The notes: a model not told the origin generated them from the sequence alone. A stretch of 64,000 nt of DNA from an uncultured Oscillospiraceae bacterium (GCA_905192745.1 CAJJLZ010000010.1:11175-75174); one strand, 5' to 3'; counted from the first letter of the stretch, positions 52,983 to 61,718 are shown. A program made the numbers and translations.

Positions 52983-54116
52983 TCACGCCTTCAGCTTTTC
53001 CGAAAAATCCGTCATGGCTTCAGAAATCCGGATTTGCTGGGGACATACCGCCTCGCAGCTCCGGCAGCCCAGACAGGCGGAGGGCCGCTTATCCTCCGGC
53101 AGCGCGGACAGGGCCATCGGCGCGAGAAAACCGCCGCCGGTAAAGGAATGCTCATTGTACAGCGCCAGCAGAGCGGGAATATCCAGACCCTGCGGGCAAT
53201 GGCTGGTGCAGTAGCGGCAGCCGGTGCAGGGAAGCGTGTTCCGCTTCGTCATGCCGCCCGCGATATCCAACAGCTCCGCCAGCTCCCGCCCGTTCAGCGG
53301 CCGGTCGGTCTCAAAGGTGCGGATATTGTCCCGAAGCTGTTCCCTGTTCGACATACCGGAAAGCACCATCGTTATCCCCGGGAGCGTTTGAAGAAACCGG
53401 AAGGCCCAGGCGGGGACGCTTTCCTCCGGACGCAGCGCCTTCAGCCGGGCGGTATCTTCCGGGGAAAGGGAGGCCAGCCTGCCGCCCCGCAGCGGCTCCA
53501 TGACCCAGACCGGAATTCCCCGTTCGTTCAGCAGTTCCATTTTTGCTTTCGCGTCCTGAAAGCTCCAGTCCAGATAATTCAGCTGGAGCTGGCCGAACTC
53601 CATCACGTCCCCGTATGCATCGAGAAAGCGCCGGATAACGCCGCGGCCGCCGTGGGCGGAAAACCCCAGATGCCGGATGCGGCCGTTTTGTTTCTGCTTC
53701 ATCAGGTACGCATAGATTCCGTATTTCTCATCCAGATACGCGTCGATATTCACTTCGCAGACATTATGAAACAAATAGAAATCAAAATACTCCACGCCGC
53801 ACCGTTTCAGCTGCTCCTCAAAGATCGCCTCCACCTTATCCATGTTGGAAAGGTCGTAGCCGGGAAATTTGTCGGCAAGGAAATACCGGTCCCGGGGATA
53901 GCGGGAGAGTGCTTTCCTCATCACCGCCTCGGAACGGCCGTCGTGATAGCCATAGGCGGTATCGTAATAATTCACGCCGTGCTCCATGGCATAATCGACC
54001 ATTTCCGCCGCCGCGGCCTCATCGACGGCGGCGTAATCCCCGCCGACGACCGGCAGACGCATAGCGCCCAGCCCGAGGGCGGAAAGCCGTTTATCCTGAA
54101 ATTGGCGAAACACCAT
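52983..54116 (-). CDS. Aldo-keto reductase with two 4Fe-4S clusters
   Basis: This 377-residue protein has an aldo-keto reductase barrel (about 1-270; LGLGAMRLP, YYDTAYGYHDGRSEAV, HLGFSAHG) and a C-terminal ferredoxin-like part with CTGCRYCTSHCPQGLDIP and CLGCRSCEAVCPQQI. The fused ferredoxin suggests electron transfer to the barrel. Third gene of an operon with an ECF S component and DUF1893 protein. Start at ATG 54116 after GAGGAATTACTT. Confidence 0.92.
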   Translation of the reverse strand: MVFRQFQDKRLSALGLGAMRLPVVGGDYAAVDEAAAAEMVDYAMEHGVNYYDTAYGYHDGRSEAVMRKALSRYPRDRYFLADKFPGYDLSNMDKVEAIFEEQLKRCGVEYFDFYLFHNVCEVNIDAYLDEKYGIYAYLMKQKQNGRIRHLGFSAHGGRGVIRRFLDAYGDVMEFGQLQLNYLDWSFQDAKAKMELLNERGIPVWVMEPLRGGRLASLSPEDTARLKALRPEESVPAWAFRFLQTLPGITMVLSGMSNREQLRDNIRTFETDRPLNGRELAELLDIAGGMTKRNTLPCTGCRYCTSHCPQGLDIPALLALYNEHSFTGGGFLAPMALSALPEDKRPSACLGCRSCEAVCPQQIRISEAMTDFSEKLKA

Positions 54117-54135
54117 AAGTAATTCCTCTTTTCCG

Positions 54136-54558
54136 TTATTTCTGTAATTGCCGCAGCGTCCGGCGGATCGCGGCCAGCGCCTCCTCCGGCGCGCCGACAC
54201 TCCGAACGGCCTGTTCCATCGGGCACAGGCCGGTTCCGGCGCGGTTGCGGATTTCCGGACTCAGGGTATCGCACCGGAACAGGACGCCGTACCGCGCCAG
54301 CGTTTCCGCCGCGCCCTCGCTCATCACCGGAGCGCGGACCTCCCGCACGCCGAGCAGTACATACAGGAAGGCGGCCGCCTTCCCCACCACCTTATCGGCC
54401 GCGGAAAAGCCCCGGAAGTCCCGCCCCGAATCCAGCCAGTCCAGCAGCGGCTTTACGCCGCGTTCCCGGCTGACGAAGAGTTCCCCGTCCCGGCAGAGAA
54501 CGGCGGTGCAGCCGCCGTCCGCCAACTGTTCCAGCGCCCGTTCCGCGTCAGTTTTCAT
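54136..54558 (-). CDS. DUF1893 domain protein
   Basis: This 140-residue protein begins MKTDAERALEQLADGGCTAV and has SRERGVKPLLDWLDSG, FSAADKVVGKAAAFLYVLLG and APVMSEGAAETLARYGV, the DUF1893 pattern (deaminase-like fold). Function unknown; often found with ECF transporters and Fe-S reductases. ATG 54558 overlaps the preceding gene's stop by 11 bases, indicating translational coupling. Confidence 0.82.
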   Translation of the reverse strand: MKTDAERALEQLADGGCTAVLCRDGELFVSRERGVKPLLDWLDSGRDFRGFSAADKVVGKAAAFLYVLLGVREVRAPVMSEGAAETLARYGVLFRCDTLSPEIRNRAGTGLCPMEQAVRSVGAPEEALAAIRRTLRQLQK

Positions 54559-55120
54559 GGCGGCTCCGATTCTCCACCCGATAAACGACGAGCGGCAGCA
54601 GGCCCCACTGGAGAACCAGGCCGGGAAGCCCGGCCGCAAGGCTCATCCAGATGGAGGCGACGCGCACGGAACTGCTGCCGAACGCATACACGGCAAGCAG
54701 GACGGCGGCGGCGCGGACAAGCCGCCCCGCGGCCTGCGCCCCGATTACCTTGCCGATCGTCGGCAGCTTTACGCCGCGCAGGAGACCCGCGAAAAGGCCG
54801 TAAGCGCACAGCTCGATCATCATGAAGGGCAGCACGGCGGCTTTCGGCATGCCGGAGAGCAGAAAGCTGACGAGCGGGCCCAGTAGGCCGGAAACCGCCC
54901 CCGCCCACGGACCCGCCAGCAGGCCCACCAGAATAATCGGCAGATGCATGGGCAAAAAGGTTTCGCCCAGCGCGGTTCCCAGCCCCGACACGGCGCCCAT
55001 AACGTGAAAAAGCTGCGGCACGGCGACCGCGCCGACGACGGCTGCCGCAGCCGCCAGAGTCTGGATTTTCAGAGACAGGCGGGGGCGCGCCGCCGCCTGC
55101 GCAATGGCTGTGTTCGACAT
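54548..55120 (-). CDS. ECF transporter substrate-binding (S) component
   Basis: This 190-residue membrane protein has about six hydrophobic segments, with PMHLPIILVGLLAGPWAGAV and GLLGPLVSFLLSGMP as the typical ECF S motif. It would pair with a shared EcfAAT module elsewhere to import a vitamin or cofactor precursor. Substrate not evident; linkage to an Fe-S reductase gives no clear clue. Confidence 0.82.
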   Translation of the reverse strand: MSNTAIAQAAARPRLSLKIQTLAAAAAVVGAVAVPQLFHVMGAVSGLGTALGETFLPMHLPIILVGLLAGPWAGAVSGLLGPLVSFLLSGMPKAAVLPFMMIELCAYGLFAGLLRGVKLPTIGKVIGAQAAGRLVRAAAVLLAVYAFGSSSVRVASIWMSLAAGLPGLVLQWGLLPLVVYRVENRSRHEN

Positions 55121-55244
55121 GATACATTTCTCCTTTTTGTTCGGTTGTTGTGTTCTTCCGCCGTTCCGTCAGCCCGCGGGAGACGGACGTTTCCCGTTTT
55201 CCTGTGCTTTCCTGTGCCTTTCTCTCCGGCCCCGGAGCCGGGCG

Positions 55245-55355
55245 TCAGACGGTCTTTCCCATTTCATAGGCCCTTTGCAGCGCCGGGTGGCCCTGAATAT
55301 CCCCCACGGCCTCCGCCCCGCCGCCTAGATCCCGCCGCATCCGTTCTCTATCCAT
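55245..55355 (-). CDS. 36-residue small protein behind the MerR-type promoter
   Basis: ATG 55355 to TGA 55245 encodes 36 residues starting MDRERMRRDLGGGAEAVGDI. AAGGAGG is well spaced before the ATG, and the gene is the first after the MerR-type promoter. Not recognised. It could be a functional small protein or a translated leader of the ECF-S/DUF1893/reductase operon, which starts 124 bases downstream. Confidence 0.6.
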   Translation of the reverse strand: MDRERMRRDLGGGAEAVGDIQGHPALQRAYEMGKTV

Positions 55356-55389
55356 CGTTTATTCCTCCTTACGGTCATCGGCTGTTTTC

Positions 55390-55420
55390 AGAATAAACCA
55401 TGGAGTTTACTCCAAGTCAA
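55390..55420 (-). promoter_or_regulatory. MerR-family-type promoter with 19-base spacer
   Basis: TTGACT (55415-55420) and TATTCT (55390-55395) on the minus strand are 19 bases apart, and the spacer contains the dyad TGGAGTAAACTCCA. This long spacer with a central palindrome is the hallmark of promoters activated by MerR-family regulators. No merR gene is adjacent. Confidence 0.85.
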
Positions 55421-55461
55421 TACCTTTTTTGAAAATTTATTTCCGCGATTCCGAAACCCGT

Positions 55462-55500
55462 AAAAAGCGGCGGCGGGGTATCCACCAGGGATACCCCGCC
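55462..55500 (-). terminator. Terminator of the 188-residue hypothetical gene
   Basis: Stem GGCGGGGTATCC/GGGATACCCCGCC at 55472-55500 with a four-base loop, followed on the minus strand by a GC spacer and TTTTT. Confidence 0.7.
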
Positions 55501-55515
55501 TTTATCCGGGAAAAA

Positions 55516-56082
55516 TCAGCTCAGCCGAAACTGACGGATCATCCCTTCCAGCATATAGTCCGCCATTTCCAGCGCCTCGTTTTCAATACTGCCAAATTCC
55601 GCGATATCTTCGGGATATTTCCCGGAGAGCCGCAGAACGGCTTCCCTTTCGGTCATTCTCAAATGATTGTACAGCAGTTTCGTCCATTTTTCGCGGCTCC
55701 AGTACGGGTTAATCTTCGCCAGAAATTCCGCGATCTCATCCGCGTTCCCATACCACCGTTTCCGCGCGAGCTCCACCTTGGCGGTTTCGTGGTTTTTGGC
55801 CGCGTTGACAAGCTCCCCCGCGATCATAAGATGATCGGTAAGCAGCTGCCGCAGCCAGTCCGCCCGCGCCTTTCCGTAAAACGGTTCCAGCGCCGCCGCA
55901 AAATCGCCGGGATTCCGCAGCAGCCATTTGGTTACATAGGGTAAATCCGCCAGCTCCGACGCGGTGCTGATGATGAAAAAGCGCGTGCGGTAAACGTGCT
56001 GTGACCACAGCTTTCTCAGCCGGTTATTCAGCCGGAGGGCGCCGCGTGAAGGCGCCGTATTCCCGTTGTTCCTGTCGCTCAT
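55516..56082 (-). CDS. Conserved hypothetical helical protein
   Basis: This 188-residue protein resembles a widespread Firmicutes family with LRKLWSQHVYRTRFFIISTA, WLLRNPGDFAAALEPFYG, LLTDHLMIAGELVNAAKN and INPYWSREKWTKLLYNHL. Members are sometimes annotated as acetylglutamate kinase, for which there is no motif support here (no Gly-rich kinase loop). Four long helices, no signal peptide. Function unknown. Confidence 0.7.
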   Translation of the reverse strand: MSDRNNGNTAPSRGALRLNNRLRKLWSQHVYRTRFFIISTASELADLPYVTKWLLRNPGDFAAALEPFYGKARADWLRQLLTDHLMIAGELVNAAKNHETAKVELARKRWYGNADEIAEFLAKINPYWSREKWTKLLYNHLRMTEREAVLRLSGKYPEDIAEFGSIENEALEMADYMLEGMIRQFRLS

Positions 56083-56315
56083 AATCTTTCTTTTCCCTCC
56101 CTCAATCCATTTGCAGAAATGTCGTTACCCCAGTATATGGCCGGAAAAGGAAAAGGTGACGCGCGGGCCGGAGAAAGAACGCTGTTTCCCCCTGTATTCC
56201 TCCCGTCCATTCTTCCGATTGCAACGCGGGCCGGAATATGGTATGCTGTATACGGCGTCGTTTTTGTCAGATCAACACAGGAAAACGACGGCACAGAGGA
56301 GAGTTCGGTGGATTT

Positions 56316-57242
56316 ATGAATGCATATGAAGCCCTTCTTAAGGAATTGGAAAAGAGCAACCTCCGTTTTTCCGTTGCTTTGAAAATGGCGCGTATCTGTA
56401 TTTTCGAGGTGGATCTGACTCGTCAGCTGTACACATTTTTTGAAAATTCAGAGGCGATTTTCGGCGTGACGGGAGAAAAAATTCTGCGGGATGTCCAGCC
56501 ATACAGCCGGCTGAGCCCGGAAGAATATCAAAAGGCCGTCAGCCTGTATTTTTCCCATCCCGATGATTCAGAAGTCATCAGCGCCGCCTTTTCTTCCGTT
56601 CTCAGCGGCCGTCCCGCCTCCTATATCGCCCGCATGAAAGCGGGTGAGACGCAGTTTATCTGGTGCAAAATCGACGTTACCCCCATTATGGAAAACAACG
56701 TACCGGTCCGAATGATCGGTACGGTCACCGATATGAATCAGATAAAATCGCAGATCGACGATCTGCAAAAGCAGGCGCATTACGACAGCCTGACCGGCCT
56801 GTACCTGAAAAAATACGCAAAGGATCAGATCCAGACGATTTTGAGGGAACAGCCGCAGCAGCGGCACGCGCTGCTGCTGATCGATCTGGATAATTTCAAA
56901 TATATCAACGATACTTACGGCCATCTGACGGGCGACCGGGTTTTGAAAGCCACGGGCGATACCCTGAAACGCCTGTTTCGGAACTCGGACGTTCTCGGCC
57001 GGTTCGGCGGCGATGAATTCGTCGTATTTTTGCGAAATATCGACGGCCGGAAAGAATTCCTGCCCAAGGTCGAGTCCTTCCTGCGAAGCGCCGACAAGGA
57101 CTTTGCGGTTACAAAAAGCATTGGTATTTCCGTCTTTCCGAACGACGGAGCAACCTACCGCGCGCTGTTTGAAGCGGCCGACACGGCGCTTTATAAGGCC
57201 AAAAAAACGCGGAATGCCTACGCTCTGTTTTCCACCTTATAA
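56316..57242 (+). CDS. Diguanylate cyclase with PAS domain
   Basis: This 308-residue protein has an N-terminal PAS domain (about 15-140; IFEVDLTRQLYTFFENSEAI, GTVTDMNQIK) and a GGDEF domain (about 150-305) with DSLTGLY, LLLIDLDNFKYINDTYGH and RFGGDEFVVFL. The GGDEF active-site motif is intact, so it should make cyclic di-GMP. No membrane segment. Start at ATG 56316; the open upstream frame lacks PAS homology. Transcribed alone. Confidence 0.9.
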   Translation: MNAYEALLKELEKSNLRFSVALKMARICIFEVDLTRQLYTFFENSEAIFGVTGEKILRDVQPYSRLSPEEYQKAVSLYFSHPDDSEVISAAFSSVLSGRPASYIARMKAGETQFIWCKIDVTPIMENNVPVRMIGTVTDMNQIKSQIDDLQKQAHYDSLTGLYLKKYAKDQIQTILREQPQQRHALLLIDLDNFKYINDTYGHLTGDRVLKATGDTLKRLFRNSDVLGRFGGDEFVVFLRNIDGRKEFLPKVESFLRSADKDFAVTKSIGISVFPNDGATYRALFEAADTALYKAKKTRNAYALFSTL

Positions 57243-57275
57243 CGTGCCGCAGCCATCCCTTTTTTCAATGCATAC

Positions 57276-57319
57276 GGCCCCCTGAAAGCGTCCGCCGCTC
57301 TCAGGGGGCCATTATTTTT
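57276..57319 (+). terminator. Terminator of the diguanylate cyclase gene
   Basis: Arms GGCCCCCTGA (57276-57285) and TCAGGGGGCC (57301-57310), then ATTATTTTT on the plus strand. Placed in the gap to the convergent permease gene. Confidence 0.85.
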
Positions 57320-57333
57320 GAGCTTTTCCGCTT

Positions 57334-58782
57334 TTATTCGCGCGCTTCCGCCGTCAGGCGCTCCTCATCCGGATTTTCCGCGACGCCCTGTTTCACATCC
57401 GCTTCGTCCACACCGTGGGCGATCAGGCCGGAGCCGCCTTCCTTCTTTTCCGGAAGCAGCAGGTTCAGCAGGATGCCGGCGATAATGCCGAGGCCGATAC
57501 CGCTGATGCTGAAGGCCGAACCGCCGATGACGGCGCCGCCAATCGCCAGCACGAACATCACCGCCGCAATGCAGAGGTTGCGGTTTTTGGTAAAGTCCAC
57601 ATGATTTTCCACCAGCGTACGCAGGCCGACCGAGGAAATCATCCCGTACAGCACAATACACGCGCCGCCGAGCACGCAGTTCGGCACCGTCTCCACCACG
57701 CCGATTGCCTTACCGAAAAAGGCAATGGCCATAGCAACCAGCGCCGCCAGACGAAGCGACGCGGGATTGTAGTTGCCGGTCGCCGCCAGAACCGCGGTAT
57801 TCTCGGAATAGGTGGTATTGGGCGGGCCGCCGAGGAAACCGGCCGCCATTGTCGCCAGACCGTCGCCCAGCATCGTGCGGTGCAGGCCGGGGCTCTTGGT
57901 AAAGTCGCGCCCCACAACCGAACCGTTGGCGTACACATCGCCCACATGCTCCACACAGGTGACGACCGCAATCGGCGCAATCATGCTGATTGCCTTCAGA
58001 TCAAATTTCGGAAGCACGAAATTCGGCAGTTCAAACCATTGATGTTCCGCCACCGCGCCAAGGTTCATCAGCATATCCGGCGCGAGGCCGGTTTTCACCA
58101 GCACCAGCGTCAGAACATAGCCGGAGGCCAGCGCAATCACGATGGAGGACATCTTGACCATGCCCTTGCCGTAGCTGGACAGGATGATCGCGAGCAGACA
58201 TACGACAATCGCGATTCCCCAGCTCCAGAAATACGCCGGAGTAAACAACTCAATTCCGTTCCCCTGAATATTATTGATGGCGGCGCCGGCGAGATTCAGT
58301 CCGATGATTGCAATCCCCACGCCGCGCACCACCGGCGGGAAAAGCTTGTCCATAAAACGGCTGCCGAAGAGTTTAATCATCAGCGCCAGAATCAGATAGA
58401 AAGCGCCGGCGCAGAGGATGCCGCCAAGCGCGTAAGGAATGCTCTCCTCCGTCGTGCCGTACATCGGCTTACCGCCGCCGGTGCCGAGAACCGCCTGCAG
58501 AGACACGATAAAGGCAAACGAGCTGCCAAGGAATGTCGGCATCTTCCCCCGTGTGCACAGGTGGAAAATGATCGTGCCGAGTCCCGCGGCAAAGAGCGCT
58601 ACCCCGACATCCAGCCCGGTCAGAATCGGTACCAGAATCGTCGCACAGGACATGGCGAATGCGTGCTGCAGACCCAGCAGCAGCATTTTTCCCGCGCCGA
58701 CCTTTGGATACTCCTTCGATCCGGGAAAAAAGAACGCGTTGGCCGCAGACAGGCCCGAGCCAACCTTAGAAAAGAATTTCAT
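57334..58782 (-). CDS. Uracil/xanthine permease (NCS2 family)
   Basis: This 482-residue transporter has about 12-14 helices, LLLGLQHAFAMSCATILVPIL, PTFLGSSFAFIVSLQ, FGLPPNTTYSEN-type sequence (GGPPNTTYSENTAVLA) and ICVLGGA-like NCVLGGACIVLYGMI, as in UraA-type nucleobase permeases. Uracil or xanthine is the likely substrate. ATG 58782 follows GAGGAGG. The message has a short structured leader. Confidence 0.92.
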   Translation of the reverse strand: MKFFSKVGSGLSAANAFFFPGSKEYPKVGAGKMLLLGLQHAFAMSCATILVPILTGLDVGVALFAAGLGTIIFHLCTRGKMPTFLGSSFAFIVSLQAVLGTGGGKPMYGTTEESIPYALGGILCAGAFYLILALMIKLFGSRFMDKLFPPVVRGVGIAIIGLNLAGAAINNIQGNGIELFTPAYFWSWGIAIVVCLLAIILSSYGKGMVKMSSIVIALASGYVLTLVLVKTGLAPDMLMNLGAVAEHQWFELPNFVLPKFDLKAISMIAPIAVVTCVEHVGDVYANGSVVGRDFTKSPGLHRTMLGDGLATMAAGFLGGPPNTTYSENTAVLAATGNYNPASLRLAALVAMAIAFFGKAIGVVETVPNCVLGGACIVLYGMISSVGLRTLVENHVDFTKNRNLCIAAVMFVLAIGGAVIGGSAFSISGIGLGIIAGILLNLLLPEKKEGGSGLIAHGVDEADVKQGVAENPDEERLTAEARE

Positions 58783-58806
58783 CCGCTTTCCCCTCCTCAA
58801 AACTAT

Positions 58807-58852
58807 ACCGTCTGCGATCCCCGGCCCATGGGCCTGTGAACCAACAGACGGT
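58807..58852 (-). promoter_or_regulatory. Structured leader of the permease gene
   Basis: ACCGTCTG and CAGACGGT (58845-58852 and 58807-58814) close a 46-base element that contains the palindrome GGCCCATGGGCC (58823-58834) in an otherwise unpaired interior. It starts within a few bases of the expected transcription start and ends about 15 bases before the ribosome site. I could not match it to the purine, PyrR or preQ1 elements I know. Confidence 0.55.
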
Positions 58853-58862
58853 TATCATTAAA

Positions 58863-58891
58863 AATTTACCCGCTTTTTCGCCCTCTGTCAA
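58863..58891 (-). promoter_or_regulatory. Promoter of the permease gene
   Basis: TTGACA (58886-58891) and TAAATT (58863-58868) are 17 bases apart on the minus strand. Confidence 0.82.
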
Positions 58892-59109
58892 GCAAAATTC
58901 GACACAATTTTAAATTTTATTCTAAAAGCAGACGCCGCCCGGCCGTATGCCATACCCGCCTTTTTCGGCGGCATGGCCGTTCGTTTCGCCTTTTCCTTTC
59001 CTTTTCCTCTGAAATATGCTATACTGGTTTCCGGTGCGCGGGAAGGGTCCGTCCCCTCCCTCGCTGAAAGCCGACAGGAAGCAACCCGAACTACTGGGAG
59101 GTTTCTCTT

Positions 59110-59751
59110 ATGAATACGACAAACGGTCCCCGCAGCACAAACAACCCCAACGATCCGGCCGGTTCTCCGCGTATTTTTTCCGACGGCGTGGAGCCAGGCG
59201 GACTCCGGACCAGTCAGGAAATCAAAATACTGGTATGCTATATGCTCCTCGGCGCGGGAGAACCGATGCCCCGCCAGGCGATGCTGGATATCATCTCCGG
59301 CAACGGGATGGCGAACTTTTTTGAAACCGGAAGCGCCATCGACGAGCTGGTGCGTCTCGGTCATGTTACGGAGGGCGGCGGGGACACGCTGTCCCTGACC
59401 GATACCGGCCGTCAGGTCGCTGACACGCTGTCGGGTATGATTCCTTATACCCTGCGGGAACGGTCGGTCCGCTCGGCGCTGCAGCTGCTGACCCGTATCC
59501 GGCGGGAACGGGAAAACACCGTGACGATTGAAAAGCTCCCGCATGGATGCAACGTCACCTGTTCCATTGACGATGATGAACACCCGCTGCTCTCCTTCAC
59601 CCTGCGGGTGGCGGACGACCTCCAGGCGCAGATGATCCGTGAAAATTTCCTGAACGATCCCGTCCTTCTCTACCGGAGCCTGCTCGCCATCCTGAGCGGG
59701 GATGCCGGCGTGTCTGTGAGCGAAACTCGGATCACAATCGATCTGAAATAA
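59110..59751 (+). CDS. DUF4364 family protein
   Basis: This 213-residue protein has a winged-helix-like N-terminal part (SQEIKILVCYMLLGAGEPMP, LVRLGHVTEGGGDTLSLTD) and a C-terminal mixed domain ending ETRITIDLK, as in DUF4364 proteins of Clostridia. A DNA-binding role is likely from the fold but unproven. GGGAGG lies before ATG 59110. Confidence 0.8.
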   Translation: MNTTNGPRSTNNPNDPAGSPRIFSDGVEPGGLRTSQEIKILVCYMLLGAGEPMPRQAMLDIISGNGMANFFETGSAIDELVRLGHVTEGGGDTLSLTDTGRQVADTLSGMIPYTLRERSVRSALQLLTRIRRERENTVTIEKLPHGCNVTCSIDDDEHPLLSFTLRVADDLQAQMIRENFLNDPVLLYRSLLAILSGDAGVSVSETRITIDLK

Positions 59752-59772
59752 CTACAGCTGGAGGAATACGCG

Positions 59773-60210
59773 GTGGAAAAAGAACTTACGGAGACGGAAA
59801 AACAGCAGGCGATTGAAGATTTTGAAGCAAAGCAAAACAGGCGGTATAAGCGCGGCAAGGCTCTCGTCTTCGTTATCGCCGGGATAAACATTATTTTTGC
59901 CATATCATCAGTGATTCTCAACTTTAATTTGATAAAGCTCGGCATTCAGATCGCTTTATCCATTGCGCTTTGCTGCGGGATTACCTGGGTTAAATATCTA
60001 TTTGCCATTCGTTCTGCAATCGATGCTTTTTCATCGCTGTTTTTGCTCTTGGGCGGAGTTATGGATATATCGTCGTCAAATTCGAAATATGTAGGATATT
60101 TCGTTGTTGTTTACTTGGTTTTGGCGCTTTGTTACTCCATTGCATCGACTGTCCTTTTATTTACAAGTAAAGACATTTCCGAGTTTTTATATTCTCAAAA
60201 AAACGGATAA
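59773..60210 (+). CDS. Small membrane protein of unknown function
   Basis: This 145-residue protein has a charged N-terminal helix (about 1-28) and four hydrophobic segments (for example ALVFVIAGINIIFAISSVIL and YFVVVYLVLALCYSIASTVL). GTG start at 59773 is preceded by GGAGG at a good distance. More AT-rich than its neighbours. It lies 21 bases after the DUF4364 gene and may be co-transcribed. Not recognised. Confidence 0.7.
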   Translation: MEKELTETEKQQAIEDFEAKQNRRYKRGKALVFVIAGINIIFAISSVILNFNLIKLGIQIALSIALCCGITWVKYLFAIRSAIDAFSSLFLLLGGVMDISSSNSKYVGYFVVVYLVLALCYSIASTVLLFTSKDISEFLYSQKNG

Positions 60211-60370
60211 TCCATTGCTCTTTTGGGCGTTCCCTTTCGGATAACTGCGAGCGATTCCGATATCTGCCGTGTTCCTTCCTCCCCTGTGGTTGAAGAAGTG
60301 CAGGAAAGGTTGAAGAATGCGGTTGACAACCGCCCGGGAAGATGGTATTATAATCTGCGTCAATCGACGC

Positions 60371-60457
60371 GGAGAGGTGTCCGAGCGGTTTATGGAGCTG
60401 GTCTTGAAAACCAGTGACTCGAAAGAGCCAAGGGTTCGAATCCCTTCCTCTCCGCCA
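60371..60457 (+). tRNA. tRNA-Ser (TGA)
   Basis: Acceptor GGAGAGG pairs with CCTCTCC; anticodon stem CTGGT/ACCAG encloses CTTGAAA, giving TGA; a long variable arm typical of tRNA-Ser and an encoded CCA are present. Confidence 0.95.
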
Positions 60458-60501
60458 ACTTCTCTCCTGAAAAAGGATTCGGAAAGACAGGGATTTTGCA
60501 T

Positions 60502-61386
60502 ATGATCAACGCAGCGGTTGTTGGATTCGGAAACATCGGCAAATCGGTGCTTGACGCGCTGGCCGCCGCTCCGGACTTCACCGTTGCCGGCGTGGTCAGC
60601 CGTTCGGCGGCTCCCGGTTCTCTGGGCGATATTCCGGTTGTTCCGGAATTTGCTCAGCTCGGCGGCGTTGATGTGGCGATTCTCTGCTCTCCCAGCCGCG
60701 CGGTACCGGATCTTGCCGCCGGGCTGCTGGAAAAGGGCGTCTGTACCGTAGACAGCTTTGACATTCATTCCGAGGTTGTCTCCGTCCGCCGCCGTCTGGA
60801 CGCGGTGGCAAAGGCGCACGGCGCGGCTTCGATCATGGCCGCGGGATGGGATCCCGGCACGGATTCCATGGTTCGCGCATTGATGGAGGCCATGGCGCCG
60901 AAGGGACTCACCTACACCAATTTTGGCCCGGGCATGAGCATGGGCCACACGGTTGCCGTCAAAGCGATTGACGGGGTGAAAAACGCCTTGTCGATGACCA
61001 TTCCGCTGGGTACCGGCATCCATCGCCGGATGGTATATGTGGAGCTGCAGGATAACGCGGATTTTAAGACGGTCGCCGCGGCGATTAAAAACGACGACTA
61101 TTTCCGTCATGATGAAACGTATGTGATTCCCGTAGACAGCGTAGACGCGCTGAAGGATATGGGGCACGGTGTGGACCTCACCCGAAAGGGCGTATCCGGT
61201 TCCGTTCAAAATCAGCGGATGGGTTTCACCATGAGCATCAACAATCCGGCGCTTACCGGCCAGATACTGACAGCCGCCGCCCGCGCCGTCAAGCGTCAGG
61301 CTCCCGGCTGCTACACTTTGATTGAGATCCCTCCCATTCATCTTCTGGCCGGCGAAACTGAAGATCTGGTTCGCCGTCTGGTCTGA
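60502..61386 (+). CDS. ddh: meso-Diaminopimelate D-dehydrogenase
   Basis: This 294-residue protein has the NADP-binding motif AAVVGFGNIGKSVLDAL, then VVSRSAAPG, CTVDSFDIHSEV, MAAGWDPGTDSMVRALMEA and NFGPGMSMGHTVAVKAIDGV. It directly makes meso-DAP from tetrahydrodipicolinate for lysine and peptidoglycan. ATG 60502 chosen; TTG two codons earlier is an alternative. It lies between two tRNA-Ser genes. Confidence 0.95.
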   Translation: MINAAVVGFGNIGKSVLDALAAAPDFTVAGVVSRSAAPGSLGDIPVVPEFAQLGGVDVAILCSPSRAVPDLAAGLLEKGVCTVDSFDIHSEVVSVRRRLDAVAKAHGAASIMAAGWDPGTDSMVRALMEAMAPKGLTYTNFGPGMSMGHTVAVKAIDGVKNALSMTIPLGTGIHRRMVYVELQDNADFKTVAAAIKNDDYFRHDETYVIPVDSVDALKDMGHGVDLTRKGVSGSVQNQRMGFTMSINNPALTGQILTAAARAVKRQAPGCYTLIEIPPIHLLAGETEDLVRRLV

Positions 61387-61460
61387 TTCGCCGGGGCGCG
61401 GCCAATCCCTTACAATTTCATCTGTAAGCCATTTGTTCCCAACATCTGGCTTTACAATAC

Positions 61461-61551
61461 GGAGAAGTACTCAAGTTGGTGACGAGGCGCCCCTGCTAAG
61501 GGCGTAGGTCGGGTAACCGGCGCGAGGGTTCGAGTCCCTCCTTCTCCGCCA
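61461..61551 (+). tRNA. tRNA-Ser (GCT)
   Basis: Acceptor GGAGAAG pairs with CTTCTCC; anticodon stem CGCCC/GGGCG encloses CTGCTAA, giving GCT; long variable arm; encoded CCA. Its 3' side borders prophage genes, making it the likely attachment site. Confidence 0.95.
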
Positions 61552-61553
61552 AG

Positions 61554-61590
61554 ATAGCGTCATCGTGAAGATGGCGCTATTTCTATGTTT
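61554..61590 (+). terminator. Terminator behind tRNA-Ser (GCT)
   Basis: Arms ATAGCGTCAT (61554-61563) and ATGGCGCTAT (61571-61580), with one G-T pair, followed by TTCTATGTTT. Confidence 0.65.
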
Positions 61591-61677
61591 ATCTGGTTCC
61601 CCCTGTATTCATGCGGGTTCGCGGCATTTTTGTAAGTGAACCGTTTTTCAGATTTGCGAACAGATTTTCGCTGGAAT

Positions 61678-61718
61678 GTTGCATTTTTCAGAGGAATGCA
61701 ACACGAAATGCAACACGA
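61678..61718. repeat. Tandem 12-bp repeat with inverted partner near the prophage edge
   Basis: AATGCAACACGA occurs twice in tandem (61695-61706, 61707-61718). GTTGCATT at 61678-61685 is the inverse of its first eight bases. The array lies between tRNA-Ser and the prophage lysis genes and looks like a recombinase arm-site cluster or the decayed end of an integrase gene. Confidence 0.5.
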
